Shown here: positions 19,323 through 27,156 of the stretch, piece after piece | How the letters are laid out: every line of letters starts with the position of its first letter | How positions within the stretch are numbered: position 1 is the first letter of the stretch | NCBI GenBank assembly: GCA_036397835.1 | Contig: DASWIG010000439.1 | Coordinates: 1 to 42,101 of the forward strand | Direction: 5' to 3' | From: DASWIG01 sp036397835 | GTDB lineage: Bacteria > Acidobacteriota > Thermoanaerobaculia > Multivoradales > J023 | DNA: 42,101 nucleotides | Notes under the pieces: model-generated | What the model was told of the DNA's origin: nothing | Database searches by the model: none | The model's input: only the letters and a program-made list of their open reading frames with translations | Translations under genes and position numbers: made by a program

Positions 19323-20942
19323 CTACTGCAGGTACCCCAGTGCTTCGAGCTCCGAGCGCAGCTTCTCGTCCAGCTCCTCGACCCTCCGCTGCGCCGCCGG
19401 CCGCGACGCGTAGCCCGTCAGCCTGGCGTAGAGCGAACGTGCCAGCTCCGGCCGTTCGCCCACGACGTCGTGGCGCTCCGCGGGATCGGCTCCCACGTCG
19501 TAGAGCTCGGCGCGGGCGAGCGGCACGCCGCGGACCTGGAAGCTCAGGCAGACGACGGCCGGCGCGGCGTCGCTCAGCGTGCAGTCGGGGGACGTGAGCT
19601 CCAGCGTCCGCCGGCCGGGCGGCAGCTCGAGCGTCAGACGCGACCAGCGGGGTCCGATCGCGGCGGCGGTCACGAGGACGCCGTCGTCCCAGACCTCGAG
19701 GGCCCGCTCCTCGGCGAAGCTGCGCACCTCGAAGGCGAGGCGCCCGCCGTCGGCGGCGAGGCGCAGGCGCCGCGTCGCCCACTGGCGCGGCGGCGGCTCG
19801 ATGACGAGGAGGTGGGACAGGGCGCCGTCGGCGAAGGAGAAGAGCGAGCGCGAGCCGCCGGCGACCTCGGCGTAAGCGTCGCCCGCCGCCGGCGCGGCCG
19901 CGGCCAACGATGGCCCGGCCAGCAGTGGCGCCAGGCTGGCGCCCGACGGCGCGCCCCGCGGCTTCACCCGCGCCAGCTCGTAGAGCGTCGGCGCCAGGTC
20001 GACGCTCTCCACCGGCGGCGCGTGGCGGCGGCCCGCCGCCAGGTCGGGGTGGACGATCAGCAGCGGCGCGCGCAGCACCTCGCGGTAGAGCTGGGTGTGG
20101 TTGAGCTTGCCGTGCTCGCCGAACTCCTCGCCGTGGTCGGAGGTCACCACCACCGTCGTGTCGCCGGCGAGGCCGAGCTCGTCGAGCTCCGCGAAGAAGC
20201 GCCGCAGCACGTCGTCGAGGCGGCGGATCTCCGCGTCGTAGAGGGCCTTGAAGTAGTCGCGGACGGCGTCGGGCAGGGTCTCGCCGAGGGCGTTGACCCG
20301 GCTCAGCTCGGGGCCGGTGGGGGGAAAGGCGCCGGGCGGCGGCTCGCCCGGCCAGAAGAGCCTCCGGTACTCCTCGGGCGGATCGTACGGCGCGTGGACG
20401 GCGTAGGTGTGGATGAACAGGAAGAAGCGCTCGCCGCCTTCGAGGCCGCGCAGGAACCGCCGGCCGCGCGCGAAGGTCCGCTCGACCTCGTCGGAATCGC
20501 GGCGGTCGCGGGCCGCGAAGACGTCGAAGCCGCGGCGGAAGCCGAAGCGGCCGTGGACGAAGCCGCCCTCGGTGAAGCCCGCGGTGCGGTAGCCGGCACG
20601 CCGGAAGGCCTCGGGCAGGGTCTCGATCGCGGGCGCCAGCACGGAGTCGGGCGGGTAGACGCCGTGCTCGGCCGGATAGAGGCCGGTGAAGATCGACATG
20701 TGCGACGTCAGGGTCGAGGGGTACTGGACGATGGCGTTCTCGAAGAGCACCGCGCGCTCGGCGAGCCGGTCGAGGAACGGGCTGGTCGGCCGCGCGTAGC
20801 CGTAGCAACCCAGGTGGTCGGCGCGCAGCGTGTCGAGGGAGATCAGCACGTAGCCGCGGGTGGCGCGCGGCGCCTCGACCGGGATCGGGGCGCCGCAAGC
20901 CACCAAGCCGGCGCTCAACAGGACGGCTGCGCTCTTCCACAT
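19323..20942 (-). CDS. Sulfatase-fold lipoprotein (alkaline phosphatase superfamily) with atypical active site
   Basis: This is a 539-aa protein from the ATG at 20942, with GGGAGA six bases upstream. A lipobox LVAC puts the lipidated Cys at 16. The fold is clear: 'LISLDTLRADHLGCYGY' (metal Asp37), 'TGLYPAEHGV', 'SDHGEEFGEHGKLNH'. At the nucleophile site, classical sulfatases have Cys/Ser-X-Pro-X-Arg. Here the aligned residues 77-81 are T-L-T-S-H, with Thr77 in the nucleophile position. That is closer to phosphoethanolamine transferases and other phosphodiester-cleaving members. The C-terminal part (about 340-470) looks beta-rich. It is probably anchored in the periplasm and acts on a sulfated, phosphorylated or phospho-headgroup substrate. 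Confidence 0.8.
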   Translation of the reverse strand: MWKSAAVLLSAGLVACGAPIPVEAPRATRGYVLISLDTLRADHLGCYGYARPTSPFLDRLAERAVLFENAIVQYPSTLTSHMSIFTGLYPAEHGVYPPDSVLAPAIETLPEAFRRAGYRTAGFTEGGFVHGRFGFRRGFDVFAARDRRDSDEVERTFARGRRFLRGLEGGERFFLFIHTYAVHAPYDPPEEYRRLFWPGEPPPGAFPPTGPELSRVNALGETLPDAVRDYFKALYDAEIRRLDDVLRRFFAELDELGLAGDTTVVVTSDHGEEFGEHGKLNHTQLYREVLRAPLLIVHPDLAAGRRHAPPVESVDLAPTLYELARVKPRGAPSGASLAPLLAGPSLAAAAPAAGDAYAEVAGGSRSLFSFADGALSHLLVIEPPPRQWATRRLRLAADGGRLAFEVRSFAEERALEVWDDGVLVTAAAIGPRWSRLTLELPPGRRTLELTSPDCTLSDAAPAVVCLSFQVRGVPLARAELYDVGADPAERHDVVGERPELARSLYARLTGYASRPAAQRRVEELDEKLRSELEALGYLQ

Positions 20943-21058
20943 CGCTTTCTCCCGTGCGCTCCCACCCGTTCAGACGCGCCCGCCTACCCTATCGGGTGTC
21001 GCCGCGGGCGTCACCTGCGCGTAGCGTCGGATTGGACTCGAAGGAGAGGAGGCAGACG

Positions 21059-21508
21059 ATGACCACCACGATCGAGCCGCACCGCACCGAGCGCGACGCC
21101 GCGTCGATCGAGCAGATCGCCGACGAGCACCGCGCCCTCGGCGAGTCGCTGGCGCGCCTCGAGAAGACCACCGACCTGCACCTGCTGATGCCGCGCCTCG
21201 AGAAGCTGCGCAGCCAGCTCGAGCACCACTTCGCCGGCGAAGAGGCGAGCGGCGGCCTGCGCGAGACCGTGCGGGCGAAGACGCCCTTCCTGCTCGCCGC
21301 ACTCGACCGCATCTTCGAGGAGCACCGCCGCTTCCTCGGCGACCTCGACGAGCTCACCGAGAAGACCCGCGCCTGCCTCGCGGGTCCGGTGGCCGAGATC
21401 CTGACCTCGATCTCCGCCCTGACCCGCCTGCTGCGCGACCACGAGGTGCGCGAGGCCGAGCTGCTCTCCGACGTCTACTACACCGACTACGGCGAAGGCG
21501 CCGACTGA
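21059..21508 (+). CDS. Hemerythrin (HHE) domain protein
   Basis: This is a 149-aa protein from the ATG at 21059, behind a strong GAAGGAGAGGAG. It is an all-helical protein with candidate di-iron ligands His24 (DEHRAL), His56/57 with Glu61 (HHFAGEE), His89 (EEHRRF) and His128/Glu132 (DHEVREAE), the spacing of hemerythrin-like domains. Such proteins bind oxygen or respond to oxygen/iron state. It ends only 10 bases before korA, so the three genes probably share a transcript. A role in sensing or scavenging oxygen for the oxygen-labile KorAB enzyme fits the context but is inferred. Confidence 0.85.
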   Translation: MTTTIEPHRTERDAASIEQIADEHRALGESLARLEKTTDLHLLMPRLEKLRSQLEHHFAGEEASGGLRETVRAKTPFLLAALDRIFEEHRRFLGDLDELTEKTRACLAGPVAEILTSISALTRLLRDHEVREAELLSDVYYTDYGEGAD

Positions 21509-21518
21509 GACCCACGAG

Positions 21519-23468
21519 ATGAGCCAAACCAGCGTCGTGACCGCGCCCGCCCCGGCGGCCGCTCCCGCCGGGCGCCGGCGGGTGGAGCAACACATCGTCG
21601 AGATCGTGAGCGACTCGGGCGAGGGAGCCCAGAAGGCCGGCCAGAGCTTCGGCACCGTCTGCGCCAAGATGGGCAACGGCGTGTGGACGGTGGAGATCAT
21701 CCCCGCCGAGATCAAGCCCCCGGCGCGCTCCGCGGCCGGCGCCAGCGGCATCCGCATCCGCTTCGGCGCGCGGGCGATGACCAACGGCGGCGACGAGGCC
21801 GACCTGGTGGTGGCGTTCAACGAGCAGGTGCTCTACGGGCGCATCGCCCAGCACGCCTACAGAAGCGGCACCTTAGTGCTGCTCGAGAGCAAGTGGGCCG
21901 AGGACCCGCAGGACGAGATCCGCGCCCAGTACGCGGCGGCCCGCGAAGAGCTCGACGCCCACGGCCTGCGGGTGATCGAGCTGCCGCTGGAGAAGGCCTG
22001 CCAGGAAGTCCTGCCCGGCACCCGCCTGGGCAAGAACATGTTCGTGCTCGGCCTGCTCTGCGAGGTCTACGGCCGCGACCTCGACAAGGCCCTCGACGAG
22101 GTGCGCTTCCTCTTCCGCCGCAAGGGCGAGGAGCTGGTGGAGGTCAACCAGAAGCTGGTGCGGGCGGGCGTCGAATACGCCCGAGCGCACCTCGACCTCG
22201 CCTTCGAGGTGCCGCCCATCGAGCTCGCCGGGCCGATGGTGGTGATGAACGGCAACCAGGCCTCGGGCCTCGGCATCATGGCCGCCGGCATGGAGGTGGT
22301 GGCGATGTACCCGATCACCCCCGCCACCTCGGTGTCGCACTACCTCTCGGCGGCCTTCTCCAAGGTCGGCGGCGTGGTCCACCAGGCCGAGGACGAGATC
22401 GCCGCCGCCGGCTTCGCGATCGGCGCCTCCTACGCCGGCAAGACCGCCTGCACCATCACCTCGGGCCCCGGGCTGGCGCTGAAGACCGAGCTGCTCGGCC
22501 TGGCGGTGATGGCGGAGGTGCCGCTGGTGGTGCTCGTGGTCCAGCGCGGCGGGCCCTCCACCGGCCTGCCCACCAAGATCGAGCAGGGCGACCTGCTCGC
22601 CGCCCTCCACGCCTCGCCCGGCGACGCCCCAAAGGTGATCCTGGCGCCGGCGACGATCGAGGAGTGCTTCCACTTCATGATCCTGGCGCGCAAGATCGCC
22701 GAGGACCTGCGCACCCTGGTGATCGTCCTCTCCGACGCCAACCTGGCCACCGGCGTGCAGCCCTTCCCGCGGCCGCGCCTGCGCGAGGAGTGGCTCTCGC
22801 CGCCGATCCCGGCGGCGCCGTGGCCCGCCGGCGTGGCCCCCTACGATTGGGACGAGACGACCGGGCTGTCGCCGCGGCCGATCCCCGGCCAACGTGGCGG
22901 CGAGTACGTGCTTACCGGCCTCGCCCACACCCGCTGGAGCAAGGTGGCCTACGACCCGGAGTCGAACCAGAAGGGCGCCGAGATGCGCAGCCGCAAGCTG
23001 GCGGCCCTCGGCAACACGCTGCGCCCGCCCACGGTCCACGGCGATCCGGAGGGCGACCTCCTGGTCGTCGGCTGGGGCTCGACGCTCGGCGCCATCGAGG
23101 AAGCCGTCGACCGGCTGCGCGACGAAGGCCGCCGCGTCTCCTCGCTCCACCTGCGTTTCCTCTCGCCGCTCGAGCCCGGGCTGCGCCGGATCTTCTCGCG
23201 CTTCAAGCAGGTGATGACCGTGGAGGTCAACTACAGCGACCCGCCCGACGCGCCCCTCATCACGCCGCGCAACCGGCGGCGGCCGCAGCTCGCGCGGATC
23301 CTGCGCGAGCGCACCCTGGTCGACGTCGGCGACACGCGGATCGAGCACGAGACCCGGCTCGACGTCGGCGGCTGGTCGGAAGTGCCGGGCCAGCCCCTGC
23401 CGCCGGGCAAGATCGAGCACGAGCTGCGCCGGCGGCTCGAGCTCGTCAACGGCCGCGAGGCCTCCTGA
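21519..23468 (+). CDS. korA: 2-oxoacid:ferredoxin oxidoreductase, fused gamma-alpha subunit
   Basis: This is a 649-aa protein. Residues about 20-200 are the gamma domain ('DSGEGAQKAGQSFGTVCAK', 'TNGGDEADLVVAFNEQVL'). Residues about 240-645 are the alpha (pyrimidine-binding) domain ('GNQASGLGIMAAGMEVVA', 'YPITPATSVSHYL', 'TSGPGLALKTE', 'LPTKIEQGDLL'). This gamma-alpha fusion with a separate beta subunit is the KorAB type found in actinobacteria and acidobacteria. It converts 2-oxoglutarate (or a related 2-oxoacid) plus CoA to acyl-CoA, passing electrons to ferredoxin in the cytoplasm. No separate ferredoxin-like delta subunit is encoded nearby. It sits between the hemerythrin gene and korB, with a 7-base gap to korB. 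Confidence 0.93.
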   Translation: MSQTSVVTAPAPAAAPAGRRRVEQHIVEIVSDSGEGAQKAGQSFGTVCAKMGNGVWTVEIIPAEIKPPARSAAGASGIRIRFGARAMTNGGDEADLVVAFNEQVLYGRIAQHAYRSGTLVLLESKWAEDPQDEIRAQYAAAREELDAHGLRVIELPLEKACQEVLPGTRLGKNMFVLGLLCEVYGRDLDKALDEVRFLFRRKGEELVEVNQKLVRAGVEYARAHLDLAFEVPPIELAGPMVVMNGNQASGLGIMAAGMEVVAMYPITPATSVSHYLSAAFSKVGGVVHQAEDEIAAAGFAIGASYAGKTACTITSGPGLALKTELLGLAVMAEVPLVVLVVQRGGPSTGLPTKIEQGDLLAALHASPGDAPKVILAPATIEECFHFMILARKIAEDLRTLVIVLSDANLATGVQPFPRPRLREEWLSPPIPAAPWPAGVAPYDWDETTGLSPRPIPGQRGGEYVLTGLAHTRWSKVAYDPESNQKGAEMRSRKLAALGNTLRPPTVHGDPEGDLLVVGWGSTLGAIEEAVDRLRDEGRRVSSLHLRFLSPLEPGLRRIFSRFKQVMTVEVNYSDPPDAPLITPRNRRRPQLARILRERTLVDVGDTRIEHETRLDVGGWSEVPGQPLPPGKIEHELRRRLELVNGREAS

Positions 23469-23475
23469 GGACGCC

Positions 23476-24426
23476 ATGTACGGCTTGAAATCCGAGCTCT
23501 TCGACGTTCCCGAGCGTTACTTCAGCCTCGAGTCCTACGAAGGCGGCGTCGCCCGCTGGTGCCCCGGCTGCGGCGACCACGCGGTGCTCGCGGCAGTGCA
23601 GCGCATCTGCCGCGACGAGCAGATTCCGACCGAGCGGGTGGTGGCGGTCTCGGGCATCGGCTGCTCGAGCCGCTTCCCCCACTACATGCACGCCTACGGC
23701 TTCCACAGCCTGCACGGACGGGCGCTGCCGGTCGCCCAGGGGATCAAGGCGCGGCGCCCCGACCTCGACGTGTGGGTGGCCACCGGCGACGGCGACTGCT
23801 GCTCGATCGGCGCCGGCCACTGGCTGCACGCGGTGCGCTACAACATGGACATGGTGGTGATGCTCTTCGACAACGCCATCTACGGCCTGACGAAGAAGCA
23901 GACCTCCCCCACCAGCCCCCTGGGCCTGGTGACCAACACCCACCCGCAGGGAGCCTGGCTGCCGCCCTTGAACGTGATCGCCAACATGCTCGGCTTCACC
24001 AACGTCTCGTTCGTGGCGCGCACCGTGGACTGGAACCCGCTCCACCTCCACCAGACCCTGAAGCTCGCCCACGCCCACCGCGGCCTCGGCTTCGTCCACA
24101 TCCTGCAGCGCTGCCCGACCTATACGGCGGAGGTCTTCGAGGAGCTGCAGCGCGATCCCGACCGCATCCTGCTCCTGACCCACGCGGACGGCGTGCCGGC
24201 CGACGCCGCCCTCGCCAAGCTCTACCGCAACCAGCGCGAGCACGATCCCGCCGACCTGGTCGCCGCGCGGCGCCTCGCCGATCCCGACGAGCGGGTGCCC
24301 ATCGGACTCTTCTACCGCAATCCCCAGGCGCCGCTCTACGACGCCTTCACCCGCCAGGGGCTCGGCACCGCCAACGCCGACAAGCTCGCGGCGCTCGAGC
24401 GCGAGCTCGACCGCTTCGCGATCTAG
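23476..24426 (+). CDS. korB: 2-oxoacid:ferredoxin oxidoreductase, beta subunit (TPP-binding)
   Basis: This is a 316-aa protein from the ATG at 23476. The thiamine-diphosphate motif is 'GDGDCCSIGAGHWLHAVR' followed by 'DNAIYGLTKKQTSPTS'. Cysteines in 'WCPGCGDH' (29 and 32), in 'GIGCSSRF' and in 'QRCPTY' fit the [4Fe-4S] ligands of KorB-type subunits. It completes the enzyme with the fused gamma-alpha subunit just upstream. The precise 2-oxoacid (2-oxoglutarate or pyruvate) cannot be settled from sequence alone. A hairpin follows the stop codon. Confidence 0.93.
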   Translation: MYGLKSELFDVPERYFSLESYEGGVARWCPGCGDHAVLAAVQRICRDEQIPTERVVAVSGIGCSSRFPHYMHAYGFHSLHGRALPVAQGIKARRPDLDVWVATGDGDCCSIGAGHWLHAVRYNMDMVVMLFDNAIYGLTKKQTSPTSPLGLVTNTHPQGAWLPPLNVIANMLGFTNVSFVARTVDWNPLHLHQTLKLAHAHRGLGFVHILQRCPTYTAEVFEELQRDPDRILLLTHADGVPADAALAKLYRNQREHDPADLVAARRLADPDERVPIGLFYRNPQAPLYDAFTRQGLGTANADKLAALERELDRFAI

Positions 24427-24428
24427 CT

Positions 24429-24455
24429 AGCAGGGTGCGCACCGCGTACCCTGCT
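24429..24455 (+). terminator. Hairpin after korB, probable terminator
   Basis: AGCAGGGT (24429-24436) and ACCCTGCT (24448-24455) form a perfect 8-bp stem with an 11-base loop, right after the korB stop codon. There is no clear T-run, only CCCTCTT a little downstream. Confidence 0.5.
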
Positions 24456-24532
24456 GCGGTACCCCTCTTGCGGCATCTGTGACATGCTACCCGCACCGAT
24501 ACCGGACCGGGACGGCCAGCCGACGAATCGCC

Positions 24533-25909
24533 ATGAGCTTCTCCACGCTCGAGATAGCGGCTCTCTACACCTTCGGCTCGCCGCGCGTGCTCAGCCCCGA
24601 AGCCGCGGCGTACGCCCAGGGCCGGCTGCTGGACGGCCGGATCTTCCGCCACGCCCGCAGCGGCGACGTGGTCGCCGCCGTGCCGCGCCGCCTCCTGCCG
24701 CTGCCCGGCGGCGGCGAGCGCGAGATCTACGCCCACGTGGGCGAGGTGGTCTGGATCGACGAGGCCGGCGAGGTGCGCTTCGGGCGCGCGGCCTGGGAGA
24801 GCGCCCGGCCCGGCCTCGACCGGATCCGCGACGGGCTCGGCAAGGACCCGGACCTGGCCGCGGCCATCGAGCGGCACCGCCTGGCGCCTTACCAGACCGC
24901 GGCCTACGAGCAGTTCTATCGCGACCCCGAGCCGCGTCCCGGCGGCTGGAGCCCGGCGGTGGCGCTCGCCTGCGCGCGCGCCGTGCGCATCCTCTACGAG
25001 GGCGCCGAGGAGGCGATGTTCGCCATGCTCGGCTTCCAGCGGGCGCGCGTCGTGGAGGTCCGCGGCACCGTCCAGGCCCTGGCCGCCGTCCCCGTCACGG
25101 CGCCGGAGCGGGCCTTCGCGGTCGTCGCCTTCCGCGGCGACGACCTGACCAGCCTTCCCGAAGGCCAGGACTGGCAGCGCACTCTCTGCGACTGGATGAC
25201 GGGCCTCGAGGTCGACCTCGAAGCGTGGCATCCCGGCACCCCGGGGCGGACCCACGGCCGCTGGCTGCGCGAGGTGAAGCGGCTCGAACGGCCGATCGAA
25301 AGGGAGGGCGCCAAGGTTTGCGGCAGCCTCCCGATCGTCGCCACCGGCCACGGCAAGGGCGCCGGCCTGGCCACCCTGTGGGCGCTGCGGCGCGCCCAGG
25401 AGAGCCAAGCGCGGCGCGCCGAGGCCCGCAAGGAGCTCGCGGAGGACGTGCTGGCGGCGCGCCCGCGCCCTGCCGCCGGCGCCGGGCCCGGTCGCTGGCC
25501 CTGGGCCGAGAAGCCGGGCGGCGGCCTCAAGGCCCTGACCAGCGGCGAGGTCGGCGCCAGGATCCGGCACCTGCGCGAGACCTGGGGCCTGACCCAGGCC
25601 GACCTCGCCGCCGTCGCCGGCTACGAGCAGAGCAACATCTCGCGCCTCGAGACCGGCGAGTACCGCGTCCACATCGACACGCTGTGGACCATCCTGGCGC
25701 AGCTCGACGTGTCGCTCGCCGAGTTCTTCGAGCTGCCGCGCGAGGAGGACTTCTCCCCCGGCACGATCCGCATGCTCGAGCAGTACTACGAGCTCGACGA
25801 GGAGGACCGCGCCGCCGCGCGCAACCTCCTGCAGTTCAAGCTGGAGCAGAGTCGCGAGGAGGTCCTCTTCGGCAGCCAGCGGCGCCGCCGGCGTCGCCAG
25901 CCGACCTGA
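24533..25909 (+). CDS. XRE helix-turn-helix protein fused to a permuted, Ser-less class-3-lipase-like domain
   Basis: This is a 458-aa protein from the ATG at 24533. Residues 340-402 are an XRE/Cro helix-turn-helix ('ARIRHLRETWGLTQADLAAV', 'QSNISRLETGEYRVHIDTL'), followed by a basic tail. The first 290 residues read as a Lipase_3 alpha/beta-hydrolase with its halves in swapped order. Residues 10-75 carry what is normally the C-terminal half: 'LYTFGSPRVL', Asp45 in 'SGDVVAAVP' and His68 in 'YAHVGEVVWID'. Residues 140-290 carry the normal N-terminal half: 'FAVVAFRG' (195-202) and the nucleophile-elbow equivalent GHGKGAG (272-278). Gly274 replaces the catalytic Ser of GHSLGG, so hydrolysis is unlikely and ligand sensing is more plausible. 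It is probably a cytoplasmic DNA-binding regulator, 26 bases upstream of the triple-RidA gene. Confidence 0.75.
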   Translation: MSFSTLEIAALYTFGSPRVLSPEAAAYAQGRLLDGRIFRHARSGDVVAAVPRRLLPLPGGGEREIYAHVGEVVWIDEAGEVRFGRAAWESARPGLDRIRDGLGKDPDLAAAIERHRLAPYQTAAYEQFYRDPEPRPGGWSPAVALACARAVRILYEGAEEAMFAMLGFQRARVVEVRGTVQALAAVPVTAPERAFAVVAFRGDDLTSLPEGQDWQRTLCDWMTGLEVDLEAWHPGTPGRTHGRWLREVKRLERPIEREGAKVCGSLPIVATGHGKGAGLATLWALRRAQESQARRAEARKELAEDVLAARPRPAAGAGPGRWPWAEKPGGGLKALTSGEVGARIRHLRETWGLTQADLAAVAGYEQSNISRLETGEYRVHIDTLWTILAQLDVSLAEFFELPREEDFSPGTIRMLEQYYELDEEDRAAARNLLQFKLEQSREEVLFGSQRRRRRRQPT

Positions 25910-25935
25910 CCACCCCATCGACGACGGAGGACCTC

Positions 25936-27132
25936 ATGCGCCGACTCGCCCCGATCATCGTCCTGCTCCTTCTCTGCTTCGCCGCCGCCGCCCCCGGCGA
26001 GCGCCGGGTGATCGCGCCGCCGGGCACCGACCTCGGCCTGCCGTTCAGCGCCGGGATCCTGTCGCAGGACTTCCTCTTCCTCGCCGGCGCCATCGGCAAC
26101 CGGCCCGGCACCACCACGGTCGAGGGCGACGTGGCGGCACAGGTGCGCCAGACCCTCGACAACCTCGGCAAGGTGCTGGAGGGCGCCGGCCTCGATTTCT
26201 CGCGGGTGGTCTGCGCGCACGTCTACCTCGCCGACGTCCGCCATTTCCAGACCGTGAACGAGGTCTACGGCGCCGCCTTCGCCGACGACCGGCCGCCGGC
26301 CCGCACCACCATCGAGGCCGACGTCGCCATCCCCGGCGCCGCCACCGAGATCGGCATGATCGCGGCGCGGGCGGAGGTCGAGCTCGAGTGGATCGTCCCC
26401 GCGGGCTGGCGGCCTTCGCCCCTTTACGCCTGGGGCGTACGGGCGGGCGACACGCTCTTCCTCTCCGGCATGGTGAGCGTCGACCCCAAGAGCGGCGAGC
26501 TGGTGACCGGCGACGTCCGGCGCCAGGCCCGGCAGGTGCTCGACAACGTCGCCGGGGTGCTCGCCGCCGCCGGAATGCAGCCGCGGGACGTGGCGACCTG
26601 CGGCGTCTACCTCGCCGACGCTCGCGACTACGCGGCGATGAACGAGGTCTACGGCGCCTTCTTCCCCGAGGCGCCGCCGGCCCGGGCCACGGTGCGGGCG
26701 CGGCTGGCCAACCCGGCGCTCGCCATCGAGGTAACCTGCGTGGCGGTGCGCGGCGAGCGCAAGGTGGTCACGCCGGCGGGCGAGTCGCCCAGCCCGCGTC
26801 CGCTATCGGCCGGAGTGCTGGCCGGCGGACGTCTCTACCTCTCCGGCATGGTCGGACGCCAGGCCGACGGCACCTATCCTCACGGCGTCGAGGCCCAGAC
26901 CCGCGTCGCCCTCGACCGTCTCGCCGCCACCCTGGCGGCCGCCGGCCTCGATTGGGGCGACGTCGAGTCGGCCACCGTCTACCTGGCGGACGTGCGCCAC
27001 TACCAGGCGATGAACGCGGTCTACGCCGCGGCGCTGCCGGATCCGAAGCCGGCGAGGGCCACCGTGGGCACGCCGCTCATGTCGCCCGACGCCCTGGTGG
27101 AGATCCGGATGGTGGCGTCGAAGAAACCGTGA
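25936..27132 (+). CDS. Exported protein with three tandem RidA (YjgF/YER057c/UK114) domains
   Basis: This is a 398-aa protein from the ATG at 25936, with a perfect GGAGG upstream. A signal peptide is visible ('APIIVLLLLCFAAAAPGE'); the Cys does not make a good lipobox. Three RidA units follow at about 30-145, 155-272 and 280-395. Each has 'VYLAD' and a conserved Arg (123, 250, 374) followed exactly 15 residues later by Glu (138, 265, 389). This is the same spacing as Arg105/Glu120 of E. coli RidA, which deaminates reactive enamine/imine intermediates. A single chain could mimic the usual RidA trimer. Export is unusual, since RidA normally works in the cytoplasm. It probably lies in an operon with the HTH gene just upstream. 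Confidence 0.85.
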   Translation: MRRLAPIIVLLLLCFAAAAPGERRVIAPPGTDLGLPFSAGILSQDFLFLAGAIGNRPGTTTVEGDVAAQVRQTLDNLGKVLEGAGLDFSRVVCAHVYLADVRHFQTVNEVYGAAFADDRPPARTTIEADVAIPGAATEIGMIAARAEVELEWIVPAGWRPSPLYAWGVRAGDTLFLSGMVSVDPKSGELVTGDVRRQARQVLDNVAGVLAAAGMQPRDVATCGVYLADARDYAAMNEVYGAFFPEAPPARATVRARLANPALAIEVTCVAVRGERKVVTPAGESPSPRPLSAGVLAGGRLYLSGMVGRQADGTYPHGVEAQTRVALDRLAATLAAAGLDWGDVESATVYLADVRHYQAMNAVYAAALPDPKPARATVGTPLMSPDALVEIRMVASKKP

Positions 27133-27137
27133 GTTGC

Positions 27138-27156
27138 GGGCGCACGCCGTGCGCCC
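27138..27156. terminator. Hairpin between convergent genes
   Basis: GGGCGCAC-GCC-GTGCGCCC is a perfect 8-bp stem with a 3-base loop, filling the 24-base gap between the RidA gene and the AI-2E-family gene. It has no T-run on either side. It probably acts as a bidirectional terminator. Confidence 0.55.
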
